Positions 29,718 through 38,461 of a stretch of 64,000 bases of DNA are shown in pieces. Numbering within the stretch: position 1 is the stretch's first letter; the number at the start of each line of letters is the position of its first letter. The notes below the pieces were generated by a model, which was not told the origin of the DNA, searched no databases, and was given only the letters and a program-made list of their open reading frames with translations. Origin of the DNA: Catellatospora vulcania (GTDB lineage Bacteria; Actinomycetota; Actinomycetes; Mycobacteriales; Micromonosporaceae); the NCBI RefSeq assembly GCF_009720385.1, contig NZ_ML769303.1:149979-213978 (forward strand), written 5' to 3'. The position numbers and the translations under genes are program-made.

Positions 29718-30472
29718 CCGCGTTGCTGCTCGACGACGTGCGCTACGCCTACCCCGACGGCCACCAGGCGCTGCACGGCGTCAGCCTGCACATCGAACCC
29801 GGCGAGCGGGTCGCCCTGCTCGGCCCGAACGGCGCCGGCAAGACCACCCTCGTCCTGCACCTCAACGGCATCCTGCCCGCGTCCGGCCTGACCGGCTCCT
29901 CCGGCACGGTGGCCGTCGGCGACCGTACCGTCGATCCGAAGGACCGGCCCGGCCTGGCCGAGATCCGCCGCCGCGTCGGGCTCGTCTTCCAGGACCCCGA
30001 CGACCAGCTGTTCCTGCCCACGGTCGCCGAGGACGTGGCGTTCGGGCCGGCGAATCTGGGGCTGCGCGGGGCCGAGCTGGCGGCGCGGGTCGACGAGGCG
30101 CTGGCCGCGGTCGGGATGAGCGACGTCAAGGAACGGGCCCCGCATCACCTGTCGCTGGGGCAGCGCCGCCGCGTCGCCGTCGCGACAGTGCTCGCGATGC
30201 GGCCGGATCTGCTGGTCATGGACGAGCCGTCGTCCAACCTGGACCCGCAGGCGCGGCGCGAGCTGGCCGAGATCGTGCTCGGGCTGGACGTGACGCTGCT
30301 GATGGTGACGCACGACCTGCCGTACGCGCTGCAGCTGTGCCCGCGCTCGGTGATCCTGGACGACGGCCGCATCGTGGCCGACGGCCCGACCCGTGACCTG
30401 CTGTCCGACGCCGACCTGCTGGCCCGCCACCGGCTGGAACTCCCGTACGGCTTCGCCGTCCCCGTGCCCTGA
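29714..30472 (+). CDS. cbiO: ECF transporter ATPase CbiO
   Basis: ABC ATPase of the importer, 252 aa. Walker A GPNGAGKTT (about 37-45), Q-loop VFQDPDDQLF, signature LSLGQRRRVAVA, Walker B LLVMDEPSSNLD and the switch histidine in MVTHDLPYAL are intact. ATG 29714 overlaps the cbiQ stop by 4 bp. Only one ATPase gene is present, so it would act as a homodimer. Confidence 0.94.
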   Translation: MTALLLDDVRYAYPDGHQALHGVSLHIEPGERVALLGPNGAGKTTLVLHLNGILPASGLTGSSGTVAVGDRTVDPKDRPGLAEIRRRVGLVFQDPDDQLFLPTVAEDVAFGPANLGLRGAELAARVDEALAAVGMSDVKERAPHHLSLGQRRRVAVATVLAMRPDLLVMDEPSSNLDPQARRELAEIVLGLDVTLLMVTHDLPYALQLCPRSVILDDGRIVADGPTRDLLSDADLLARHRLELPYGFAVPVP

Positions 30473-30488
30473 CGCGCCCCACTCCGAC

Positions 30489-30587
30489 GCGCACGCGCAC
30501 GCGCACGCGCACCCTGCTTTTCATAGACGTTGGCCTATCTGGATGAGTTCGATCGGCGAATTCTCATCCAGATAGGCCAGCGTCTAT
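30489..30587. repeat. GCGCAC microsatellite and inverted repeat E
   Basis: A GCGCAC tandem tract (30489-30512) is followed by 25-bp arms at 30523-30547 and 30563-30587, pairing with one mismatch around a 15-nt loop. The arms contain TAGACGTTGGCCTATCTGG. It lies between the convergent cbiO and 30652 genes and could end both transcripts, though no T-tract follows. Confidence 0.8.
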
Positions 30588-30651
30588 TCGGGGCGCGGCG
30601 GCGCGGCGCGGCGGAGCGCGGCGAGGGCGCTGGGCGGCGGTGGGTTGGGGG

Positions 30652-31788
30652 TTAGGGCTGGGTGGTGGGGGTTGGGGCGTCGGCGGTCGGGTTCGCGGTG
30701 ACGTCGGGGACGGTGCCGGTGGTGTCGGCGGAGGTGGCGTCGGGGGTGCCGGAGGTGGTGCCGCGCAGGCGCAGCATGCCGGCCGCGGCGACGCCCACGC
30801 CGAGGGCGATCACGATGGCGACGGCGATGCGGGCAGCGGTGTCGCCCCAGGGGACCGGGGCGATCGAGCGGTGGAAGACGGCCGCGTTGACCATCCCGGC
30901 GAACAGGCCGACCGCGGCCGCGCCGAGCGCCAGCGCGAAGTCGCCCGCGGCGCGGCGGGACAGCGAGTACGCCCCGGCGGCGATCGCGGCCAGCGCGCTG
31001 ACCACGGCCCACAGTTGGACCGTGAGCAGTTCGAGCAGGATCGGGCCGGGCGTGCGGTTGCCCGCGTCGATCTCGCGCGCGACCGCGTAGGCGAGGGCGA
31101 GCACCCCGGCGGCGATGGCGCTGAGGGACAGCGCGACCGTGATCGGGCGGGGGCGGCCGGGCACCAGGCCGAGCAGGGCGACGGCGAGTGCGCCGGCGAC
31201 GGCGGCGATCCACCAGATCACGGGGTTCGGCGGCGGGACCCAGTCCAGGGTGCCGGTGACCTGCAACGGGGTGACCTCGGTGCGCATCGGCACGGTCCAC
31301 TCGCGGATGCGGTGGGGCTGGTCGGGTGCGGTGGCGACGGCGGGCGGCTCGGCCGGGTCGGTCCAGATGGCGCGCTGGTCGTGCCAGCGGTACACCGGCT
31401 CGTCGCTGACCTTGCGCCACTCCGGGGCCACCGTCGGGTCGGCGTGCGCGGGCGGGTCGACGTGCGCGATGGTGATGTTGAGGTACGTGGCGGGGGAGTG
31501 GATGTTCTCGTACACCCCGTCGGGGCGTACCTCCAGGTAGGGCTCATTGCTGTAGCCGAGGACCTCGACCGGCTTGCCGCTGTGGTTGGTCAGCTGGAGC
31601 CGCGCGCCAGCCTCGATCGTGATCACTTCGAGGCCGGGCAGGTCGGGCGTGCCGGTGATGGCGGTGCGGTAGTTGGTGGCGTCGGGGGCGTCGGCCCCGT
31701 GCGCGGCGGCGGGGGTGGCGAGGGTGAGCAGCAGGGTGAGCGCGGTCCCGAGGACCGCGCCCACCCGCTGTGCCGTGAGGGGTGTCAT
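30652..31788 (-). CDS. Exported membrane protein, copper-locus associated
   Basis: 378-aa protein of unknown function. Signal peptide about 1-29 (ATPAAAHGADA), an extracellular beta-rich domain of about 180 residues (TITGTPDLPG..., HSGKPVEVLGYSNEP), then five or six hydrophobic segments and a Thr-rich cytoplasmic tail. The mature N-terminus begins with a histidine, as in CopC and YcnI. Same strand as, and 20 bp downstream of, the DsbA-like gene, so they are probably co-transcribed. Confidence 0.75.
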   Translation of the reverse strand: MTPLTAQRVGAVLGTALTLLLTLATPAAAHGADAPDATNYRTAITGTPDLPGLEVITIEAGARLQLTNHSGKPVEVLGYSNEPYLEVRPDGVYENIHSPATYLNITIAHVDPPAHADPTVAPEWRKVSDEPVYRWHDQRAIWTDPAEPPAVATAPDQPHRIREWTVPMRTEVTPLQVTGTLDWVPPPNPVIWWIAAVAGALAVALLGLVPGRPRPITVALSLSAIAAGVLALAYAVAREIDAGNRTPGPILLELLTVQLWAVVSALAAIAAGAYSLSRRAAGDFALALGAAAVGLFAGMVNAAVFHRSIAPVPWGDTAARIAVAIVIALGVGVAAAGMLRLRGTTSGTPDATSADTTGTVPDVTANPTADAPTPTTQP

Positions 31789-31808
31789 CTGCTCCTGCTC
31801 AGCTCATG

Positions 31809-32543
31809 TCAGCTGGTGCTCGCGGACGGGTTGGCGCCGGCGGCCGCGGCCACCGCGGCGGCGATCTGCGCCGCGCTGGCCTGGGCGGGCTTGCCGTTGA
31901 CCAGGACGGTCGGGGTGCCGGTGACCCCGGCCCGGCCGGCCTCCTCGCTGACGTGGCTGGTCCAGGTGAGGAAGCGCTTGTCGCGTACGCACTGGGCGAA
32001 GTCGTCGCCGAGCCCGGCCTGCTTGCCGAGCACGATCAGATCATCGTCGCTGGGTCCGGCCCCGCCCTCGGCGGGCTGGTTGGCGAACAGCACGTTGGAG
32101 AACTCGGTGAACTTCCCGTACTCGGCGGCGCAGCCGGAGGCGGCCGACGAGCGGGTGGAGTACCGGTTCGTGGACGCGCCGTCGAGGTACGCCACCGGGT
32201 GCGTCACCAGCGTGATCTTGCCGTCGGCGGCGAGCTGCGCGATCGAGGCGGACGCCTCGTCGTGGAAGCTCTTGCAGTGCGGGCAGAGGAAGTCGACGTA
32301 CTCGTCGACGACGACCGGCCCGCTGCCGGTGCTGATGCCGTTGCCGGCGGCGTTGGCCCCCTTCGGGGCGGTGTAGTCGGTCGTCTTGTTGCCCGCGTAG
32401 ATGCCCCAGCCGATCAGGCCCGCGATGACCAGTGCGGCCACCGCGGCGATGGAGATCCACATGGTGCGCTTGCGGCGCTGCTCCTTGGCGATCTGGTCCC
32501 GGACCATCCGGGCAGCCGCGTTCTGATCCTTCCGGCTGCTCAT
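31809..32543 (-). CDS. Membrane-anchored DsbA-family thiol oxidoreductase
   Basis: 244-aa protein with a cytoplasmic basic N-terminus, one TM helix (about 28-50) and an extracytoplasmic thioredoxin/DsbA domain. The active site is Cys87-Pro-His-Cys90 (DFLCPHCKSFH), with the cis-Pro loop VTGTPTVLVNG. It would form or shuffle disulfides in exported proteins. It lies 15 bp downstream of the DoxX/MauE gene, a classic partner that can reoxidise such proteins. Confidence 0.9.
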   Translation of the reverse strand: MSSRKDQNAAARMVRDQIAKEQRRKRTMWISIAAVAALVIAGLIGWGIYAGNKTTDYTAPKGANAAGNGISTGSGPVVVDEYVDFLCPHCKSFHDEASASIAQLAADGKITLVTHPVAYLDGASTNRYSTRSSAASGCAAEYGKFTEFSNVLFANQPAEGGAGPSDDDLIVLGKQAGLGDDFAQCVRDKRFLTWTSHVSEEAGRAGVTGTPTVLVNGKPAQASAAQIAAAVAAAAGANPSASTS

Positions 32544-32558
32544 GCCCGCGTCCCCTGA

Positions 32559-33131
32559 TCAGGCGCGCTCGCGGCGCGGCGCGGTGTGGTCGGTCGATTC
32601 GTCACTGTCTTCCTCCAGCACGTCGTCTTCCGCCGGCACCCCGGCGGAGAACGGTCGATCCAGTCGTGCGTCGAGGGAGAAACGGCTGACCGGGTAGATG
32701 ATCAAAAAGATGGCCATCGCCAGGAAGGCCACATCCCGGAAGATCTCCGGAAGATAGTTGGGCGTCACCCCGGGCGGCAGCTGGCCGCCCTTGCTGAAGC
32801 ACCCGCAGTCGATGTTCAGGCCGCGGGCCCAGGCCGAGCTGATGCCCGCGATGAAGGCGACCATCATGCCCGCCGAGAGCCAAGCCGCCAGCCGGGTGGC
32901 GAGGCCCACCAGGAGCAGCAGGCCGACGACGATCTCCACGAAGGGCTGGACCGCGCCGACGACCATCGCGGCGTCGTACGACATGATCTGGTACGCGTTC
33001 ACGGCGCGGCCGTTGGCGGCCAGGTCGGTGACCTTGAGCCCGCCCGCGACCAGGAAGATCCCGGCCAGACCGAGCCTGACCAGCAGGCTCACCCACGGCT
33101 GTGCCCGATGCCAGCCGGTGCGCTCGTCCAT
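32559..33131 (-). CDS. DoxX/MauE-family membrane protein
   Basis: 190-aa, four-TM DoxX/MauE family protein (VRLGLAGIFLVAGGLKV, VEIVVGLLLLVGLATRL). A vicinal CxC pair, Cys109 and Cys111 (NIDCGCFSKGG), lies in the third loop, as in MauE and thiol-oxidising relatives. It precedes the DsbA-like gene by 15 bp, so a quinone-linked disulfide relay is plausible. The C-terminal tail is acidic. ATG 33131. Confidence 0.87.
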   Translation of the reverse strand: MDERTGWHRAQPWVSLLVRLGLAGIFLVAGGLKVTDLAANGRAVNAYQIMSYDAAMVVGAVQPFVEIVVGLLLLVGLATRLAAWLSAGMMVAFIAGISSAWARGLNIDCGCFSKGGQLPPGVTPNYLPEIFRDVAFLAMAIFLIIYPVSRFSLDARLDRPFSAGVPAEDDVLEEDSDESTDHTAPRRERA

Positions 33132-33161
33132 CGCTCTCCTCCTTCGCCCCCGCGTGCCGCC

Positions 33162-33737
33162 TCAGGCGGCTAAGGCGCTAACGACGTCGTCCACCAGTTC
33201 GGCGCGGGCGCGCGCGACCCGGGACCGGATCGTGCCGACCGGCACCTCCTGCACCGCCGCCGCCTGCTCGTACGACAAGCCCAGCAGCTGGGTGAGCACG
33301 AACGCCTCCCGGCGCTCCGGCGACAGCCGGTCGAGCAGCTGTGCCGCCCCGACCTGGCCCGCCGGGTCCGGGTGCGGCCCGCTCGTCAGCACCTGTGCGG
33401 CCAGGCGCACGCCCAGCCGGCGCTGCCTTACCACCGTACGCAGATGGTCGGCGCAGGTGCGCCGGGCGATGCCGAGCAGCCAGGTGCGGACCGTCGAGCG
33501 GCCCTCGAACGCGGGCAGCGCCCGGAACGCCCGCAGGTACGTGTCCTGGGTGAGGTCGTCCGCGCTGCCCGGGTCGACCAGCGCGGCGACGAACCGCCAC
33601 ACCTCGGCCTGGGTGGACCGCACGAAGGCGGCCTGGGCGACGGGATCGCCGGTCCGTGCCGCCAGCGCCCACTCGGTAGCCGGGTCGACGGGGACACCGT
33701 CGTCCGGGAGCGTGTCGTCACGTGGCACGGGGGGCAC
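33162..33737 (-). CDS. ECF RNA polymerase sigma factor
   Basis: Group 4 sigma-70 factor of 191 aa. Region 2 (VWRFVAALVDPGSADDLTQDTYLRAFRALP) and region 4 (LSPERREAFVLTQLLGLSYEQAAAVQEVPVGTIRSRVARAR in parts) are clear. GTG 33737 is preferred because TAGGCT ends 8 nt upstream; a GTG at 33803 would lie upstream of that promoter. It is divergent from a zinc-finger membrane protein, likely its anti-sigma. The position beside copC/ycnI suggests a copper or envelope-thiol stimulus. Confidence 0.9.
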   Translation of the reverse strand: MPPVPRDDTLPDDGVPVDPATEWALAARTGDPVAQAAFVRSTQAEVWRFVAALVDPGSADDLTQDTYLRAFRALPAFEGRSTVRTWLLGIARRTCADHLRTVVRQRRLGVRLAAQVLTSGPHPDPAGQVGAAQLLDRLSPERREAFVLTQLLGLSYEQAAAVQEVPVGTIRSRVARARAELVDDVVSALAA

Positions 33738-33745
33738 GGGGACAA

Positions 33746-33751
33746 AGCCTA
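33746..33751 (-). promoter_or_regulatory. TAGGCT -10 box, sigma factor gene
   Basis: Minus-strand TAGGCT ends 8 nt before GTG 33737. Confidence 0.4.
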
Positions 33752-33843
33752 ACCGCCGGTCGGGCACACTCCGGGCGGTGACGGCACGCGTGTCCCGCGC
33801 CACCGCCGGGAACTGAACGGCGGTCGGCGGCGACTACCCGCCC

Positions 33844-34494
33844 ATGACGAACTGCGACGAGGTGCGGGTCGGCCTGTCCGCGCGGCTGGACGGCGAGGCC
33901 GAGGCGTGGGCCGCGCAGGCCGGGCTCGCACCGGACGCGCTCGACGCGCACCTGGTCGGCTGCCCGGACTGCCGTACCTGGTCACGGGCTGCCGAGCAGC
34001 TCACCCGCGCGGTGCGGGTGCAGGCGGTCGCGGTGCCCGACCTGACCGCCCCGATCCTCGCCGCGGTCGCGGCCGAGCGGGACGGCGCGGCACGGGCCGC
34101 CCGGCGGCAGGCCGAGGGGCGGCGGCAGATCCTGCGCGTCGCGCTCGGGGCGACCGCCGCGGTCCAGGTGCTGCTGGCGCTGCCCGCGCTGTTCGCGGGC
34201 GGCGGCGGCCTGCACACCGGCCGGGAGGCGGCCTCGTTCGACATCGCGCTGGCGGTCGGGTTCGCGCTGGCCGCGTGGCGGCCGGAGCGGGCCCGCGCGT
34301 TCGTGCCGGTGGCCTTCGTGCTCGCCGCCTGTCTGATCATGACCAGCGCCTTCGACGTCGCCGAGGGTGTGACCGCGCTGGCGCACGAGATCGGCCACGC
34401 CGCCGCCCTGGTGCAGGCCGGGCTCCTGTGGGCGCTCAGCCGCACCACTGCCATCTCGCGCGAACCCGCCCGCCCCGTTACGGTCGCCCCGTGA
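33844..34494 (+). CDS. Zinc-finger (ZAS-type) membrane anti-sigma factor candidate
   Basis: 216-aa protein. The N-terminal cytoplasmic part carries His36-x3-Cys40-x2-Cys43 (AHLVGCPDCRTW), the zinc-binding anti-sigma signature. Four hydrophobic segments follow (VLLALPALFAGGGG, FDIALAVGFALAAW, FVPVAFVLAACLIM and the last near LVQAGLLWALS). It is divergent from the ECF sigma gene with 106 bp between starts. It would hold the sigma factor at the membrane until a signal arrives; the pairing is inferred. Confidence 0.82.
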   Translation: MTNCDEVRVGLSARLDGEAEAWAAQAGLAPDALDAHLVGCPDCRTWSRAAEQLTRAVRVQAVAVPDLTAPILAAVAAERDGAARAARRQAEGRRQILRVALGATAAVQVLLALPALFAGGGGLHTGREAASFDIALAVGFALAAWRPERARAFVPVAFVLAACLIMTSAFDVAEGVTALAHEIGHAAALVQAGLLWALSRTTAISREPARPVTVAP

Positions 34495-34625
34495 GTCACA
34501 TGACTGCCCCTTCCCCCCTCGATCACTCGACTTGCCCGGCAAGTGTGCGAATGAGTGGTCAAGATACGCACGTCTGCCAGGCAGGTCCGACGATCGAGGA
34601 CCGGGCGCGGCGCGGCCGGAGCAGG

Positions 34626-36242
34626 ATGCGGGCGCTGCTCGCCGTCGTGGCGTTCCTGGCGTTGACGCTGCTGCCGGGGTCGCCGGCGTACGCGCATGCG
34701 GCGCTGCTGCGGACCAGCCCGCCCGCCGGGTCGGTGGTGCCGGAGGCCCCGCGGGACGTGACGCTGACGTTCAGCGAGCCGGTGTCGCCGGTCGCCGACA
34801 AGATCAGGATCATCGGGCCGGACGGGCAGCGGGCCGACCGCGGCAAGCCGTCGGTCGAGGGCAACGTACTGAAGATCGGGCTGCGCGAGGACGCCCCCAA
34901 GGGCACGTACCTGGTCAGCTATCGGGTGATCTCCGCGGACAGCCACCCGATCCCGGGCGGGTTCACGTTCTCGGTCGGCGCGCCGTCGGCCACCCCGGCG
35001 GCGCTGCCGGAGGAGAAGGTCGACACCACGATCCGCAACCTGATCGCGGTCGGCAAGGCGATCGGGTACGCCGGGCTGGTGCTGCTGGTCGGTCCGGTGC
35101 TGGTGCTGACGCTGCTGTGGCCGGCCCGGCTCAGCCAACGCGGCCCGCGCCGCGTCATGTGGACCGGCTTCGGCGTGGTCGCCCTGGCCACCCTGGCGGG
35201 CCTGTACCTGCAGGCCCCGTACTCGACCGGCGGCAGCCTGTTCGGCGCCACCGGCAGCGACCTCGGCGACGTGCTGGGCAGCCAGTACGGCATCGCGCTG
35301 CTGGTGCGGCTGGCGCTGCTGGCGGTGGCCGCGTTCCTGGTGCGCCCGCTGCTGGCCGGGCGCGACGGCGTCGTGGACCGGGTGCTGCTGCTCGCGGTGG
35401 CCGCCGGGGCCGCGCTGACCTGGCCGCTGGCCGGGCACCCGGCCGCCTCACCGGTGCCCGCCGTGTCGGTGGTCGTCGACGCGCTGCACCTGGCCGGGGC
35501 GGCGGTGTGGCTGGGCGGCCTGCTCATGCTGGCGCTGTTCCTGCTGCGCCAGGCCGACCACCGCGAGCTGGGCGCGATCCTGCCGATCTGGTCGCGCTGG
35601 GCGGCGCTGGCCGTGTCGACCGTGCTGCTGGCCGGGGTGGTGTCCGGCCTGATCCAGATCGGCACGCCGCGGGCGCTGATCGACACGACGTACGGCCAGA
35701 TCATGATCGCCAAGATCGTGCTGGTGGGCCTGATCCTGGTCGCCGCCTACTTCGCCCGGCGGTGGACCAACAACGGGGCCGCCGACAACCCGCGCCCGCT
35801 GCGCCGCATCGTCACCACCGAGCTGGCCATCGCGGCCGTCGTGCTGGCGGTGACCGGGGCGCTGACGCAGACCACCCCGGCGCGCACCGCCCAGGAGACC
35901 GCGCAGCTGCCCGCCCAGCCGGTCATCTACTCCACGACCCTGACCAGCTCGTTGTACACGCTGCAGGTGGAGGTCGACCCGGCCAAGCTGGGTGACAACG
36001 CGGTGCACCTGTACGCGTACAAGGCCGACGGCTCGCCGCTGCCGGTGGTGGAGTGGAAGGCCACCGCGGCGCTGCCCTCGGCGGGCATCGAGCCGGTCAC
36101 GTTCCCGCTGCTCAAGCTCACCGACAACCACGCCAGCGGGCAGGTCACCCTGCCCACGCCCGGAGACTGGCAGCTGCGCTTCACCCTTCGCCTCTCCGAG
36201 ATCGATCAGGATTCGGTCACCGCGACGGTGCCGATCTCATAG
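34626..36242 (+). CDS. CopC-CopD fusion, copper transport
   Basis: 538-aa fusion. Signal peptide 1-23, then a CopC domain whose mature N-terminus is His24 (AYA-HAALLRTSP), the usual Cu(II) ligand, with DSHPIPGGFTFSV. From about residue 140 there is a CopD membrane domain with eight or more TM helices, and a C-terminal extracellular region ending in VTLPTPGDWQLRFTLRL (YtkA-like). ATG 34626 has GGAG 5 nt upstream; ATG 34551 is an unlikely alternative. ycnI follows by 33 bp. Confidence 0.9.
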   Translation: MRALLAVVAFLALTLLPGSPAYAHAALLRTSPPAGSVVPEAPRDVTLTFSEPVSPVADKIRIIGPDGQRADRGKPSVEGNVLKIGLREDAPKGTYLVSYRVISADSHPIPGGFTFSVGAPSATPAALPEEKVDTTIRNLIAVGKAIGYAGLVLLVGPVLVLTLLWPARLSQRGPRRVMWTGFGVVALATLAGLYLQAPYSTGGSLFGATGSDLGDVLGSQYGIALLVRLALLAVAAFLVRPLLAGRDGVVDRVLLLAVAAGAALTWPLAGHPAASPVPAVSVVVDALHLAGAAVWLGGLLMLALFLLRQADHRELGAILPIWSRWAALAVSTVLLAGVVSGLIQIGTPRALIDTTYGQIMIAKIVLVGLILVAAYFARRWTNNGAADNPRPLRRIVTTELAIAAVVLAVTGALTQTTPARTAQETAQLPAQPVIYSTTLTSSLYTLQVEVDPAKLGDNAVHLYAYKADGSPLPVVEWKATAALPSAGIEPVTFPLLKLTDNHASGQVTLPTPGDWQLRFTLRLSEIDQDSVTATVPIS

Positions 36243-36275
36243 CGCTCACGTCGAGCCGTACGAAAGGTCCCTGGC

Positions 36276-36977
36276 ATGAAGATGACGCGCCGTTTCGGTG
36301 TGGTCGCGGCGACGGTGCTCGGCCTGCTGGCCGTCGCCGTGCCCGCGTCGGCCCACGTCACGGTCAACCCGAAGGAGGCCGTGCAGGGCGGCTACGCCCG
36401 CGTGGCGTTCCGGGTGCCGAACGAGTCCGACGACACCAACACCACCAAGATCGAGGTGTACCTGCCGGAGGACGCCCCGGTCGCGTCGGTCACCACGATG
36501 CCGGTGCCCGGCTGGACGGTGGCCGTGGCCAAGCGCAAACTGGCCACGCCGATCGAGGTGCACGGCAGCCCGGTCAGCGAGGTCGTCTCCACGCTGACCT
36601 GGACCGCGACCTCACCTGAGGCGGCGGTCAAGCCGGGCCAGTTCCAGGAGTTCCCGGTGTCGATGGGCCCGCTGCCCAAGGTCGACAAGATGGTCTTCAA
36701 GACGCTGCAGACCTACTCCGACGGCGTCGTGGTGCGCTGGATCGACCCGCCGGCGGGCGACGGCGCCGAGCCGGAGAACCCGGCTCCGGTGCTGACGCTG
36801 CTGCCCGCTGCGGCCGGCGCGGCGGCCACCACGGCGACGAACAACACCCTCGCCGTCGGGGACGCCAAGAGCAGCAGCACCGACTGGTACGGCGTGGCCG
36901 GCCTGATCGCCGGCGTGCTGGCCCTGATCCTCGCCGGACTGGCGCTGGCGCGTACCCGCAAGGAGCCTGTGCGCTAG
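36276..36977 (+). CDS. YcnI/DUF1775 copper-binding exported protein
   Basis: 233-aa YcnI-family protein. Signal peptide 1-26 and a mature N-terminal His27 (SA-HVTVNPKEA), the known copper ligand. The DUF1775 body (YARVAFRVPNESDDTNT, VKPGQFQEFPVSMGPLP) is followed by one C-terminal TM helix (about 205-225) and a basic tail. SD AAGG precedes ATG 36276. It lies 33 bp after the CopC-CopD gene, a common copper operon. Confidence 0.92.
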   Translation: MKMTRRFGVVAATVLGLLAVAVPASAHVTVNPKEAVQGGYARVAFRVPNESDDTNTTKIEVYLPEDAPVASVTTMPVPGWTVAVAKRKLATPIEVHGSPVSEVVSTLTWTATSPEAAVKPGQFQEFPVSMGPLPKVDKMVFKTLQTYSDGVVVRWIDPPAGDGAEPENPAPVLTLLPAAAGAAATTATNNTLAVGDAKSSSTDWYGVAGLIAGVLALILAGLALARTRKEPVR

Positions 36978-37114
36978 TCATCCGCATGGTCGTCATCGGC
37001 CGGGTGCCCGCATCTGCCGGGTGCCCGGCCGCGTTGTCCCAGGAGAGCGCGCCTGGCCTCAGCGGCGCGCGGAGAGCCTCGCCACCCCGCCGGCGAGCCC
37101 TGGGAGGACACCCG

Positions 37115-38317
37115 ATGCGCGCTGTTCGTCTTCTCGTCGGCCTGCTGGCCCTGCTCGTCGCGGTGCCCGCGCTGGCCGCCGGCGGCGGCGCGGCCTGGCT
37201 GTCCGGCCACGACAGCCCCGACGGGGCCTTCCACGCCCCGATCGTGCCGCCGAAGGACCCGAACCGGGTGCTGGTGGTGCCGGACCTCGACGCGCTGCTG
37301 CAACGCGACGTGCCGTACGCGCGGGTCGGCGCGACCACCCTGCGCCTGTCCGCGAGCTCGGCGAACACGCCCGCGTTCATCGGCGTCGCAGCCCCCGACG
37401 AGGTCGCCGCGTACCTGGCGGGCGTCCGGTACACCGAGGTCGCGCAGACGGTCGTGGGGTCGGGGCCGGTGGCGCTGCGCACCAACCGGATGGACGCGCC
37501 CGGCCGGGACCCGCGCGACCCGCTCGCCCAGGGGTTCTGGCTGCGGCAGGGGCTGGGTTCGCTGTCCTGGAACCCGCAACTGGACCGGGGGCGGCACCTG
37601 GCCCTGGTGGTGGTGCTGCGGGACATCCCGGTGACGGCCGGGCCGGCGCTGCCGTCGGACGCGGCGGTCCTGGATGTGGCGCTCGGCGCGAGCTGGCTCG
37701 GCTCGGCCTCCTGGGGCCTGCTCATCCTCGGCATGGTGCTGCTGATCCTGGCGTTCGTGACCCTGTCCTGGCCCGCTCGGGTGGCCGAGGAACCGGCCGA
37801 CCGGGCCGACACGACCGGCGACGGCGCGCTGACCGCGCTGCTGTCCACCGACACCCGGCCGGTGCTGTCCGGGCAGACCGAGGCGGTCACCCTGCCGCTC
37901 GCGCCCGAGCAGCGTGCGCCGCAGGAACCCGCGCCGGGCGTACGCACGCCGCTGGAACGCGACCCAGGTGTGCGGGCGGACCGCGACCCGGCCGGGCACG
38001 CACCGCTGACCGTTCCGTGGGCCGGCGCGCCCTACACGGGCCCGGCCACGACGCCGCTGGTCACCTGCGTGCAGGCCGCCACAGGGCCGGGTGCGGCGCT
38101 CGATGACACGGTGGCGGTGCGCACCGCCGACTCCACCACGCCTGCCGTGCCCGCGATGCGGACCGTCGCCGGGCCCGAGCTGCCGTGGCCACCGCCGCGC
38201 GGCACGCTGTGCGCGACCGAGCCGGTCCGGGAGGTGCTCACCGAGGAGTTCCTGCGGGAGTGGCTGCCCCGTCCGGGCTGCGAGCTGCGGCTGGATCGTC
38301 CGCGCCAGCGGGTCTGA
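37115..38317 (+). CDS. Exported membrane protein, unknown
   Basis: 400-aa protein without a recognised family. Signal/anchor about 1-25 (LLVGLLALLVAVPALAAGGG), an extracellular region to about 200, one TM helix at about 205-225 (WGLLILGMVLLILAFVTL), then a long Pro/Ala-rich cytoplasmic tail. ATG 37115 is chosen because GGGAGG lies 8 nt upstream. It follows ycnI by 137 bp on the same strand, so it may belong to that unit. Function unknown. Confidence 0.72.
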   Translation: MRAVRLLVGLLALLVAVPALAAGGGAAWLSGHDSPDGAFHAPIVPPKDPNRVLVVPDLDALLQRDVPYARVGATTLRLSASSANTPAFIGVAAPDEVAAYLAGVRYTEVAQTVVGSGPVALRTNRMDAPGRDPRDPLAQGFWLRQGLGSLSWNPQLDRGRHLALVVVLRDIPVTAGPALPSDAAVLDVALGASWLGSASWGLLILGMVLLILAFVTLSWPARVAEEPADRADTTGDGALTALLSTDTRPVLSGQTEAVTLPLAPEQRAPQEPAPGVRTPLERDPGVRADRDPAGHAPLTVPWAGAPYTGPATTPLVTCVQAATGPGAALDDTVAVRTADSTTPAVPAMRTVAGPELPWPPPRGTLCATEPVREVLTEEFLREWLPRPGCELRLDRPRQRV

Positions 38318-38461
38318 GGGACAAGTCGAGCGGCCCGCACGTACCGGCGTACGGGCCGCTCTCACCGGGGGAACGGTGTCACCACTTGGGGACCTGTCCC
38401 GGGGGAGACGTTGTCCCTGCCCCTCACGTTACGGTAAAACCGTCAGAACGGACAAGACTGG

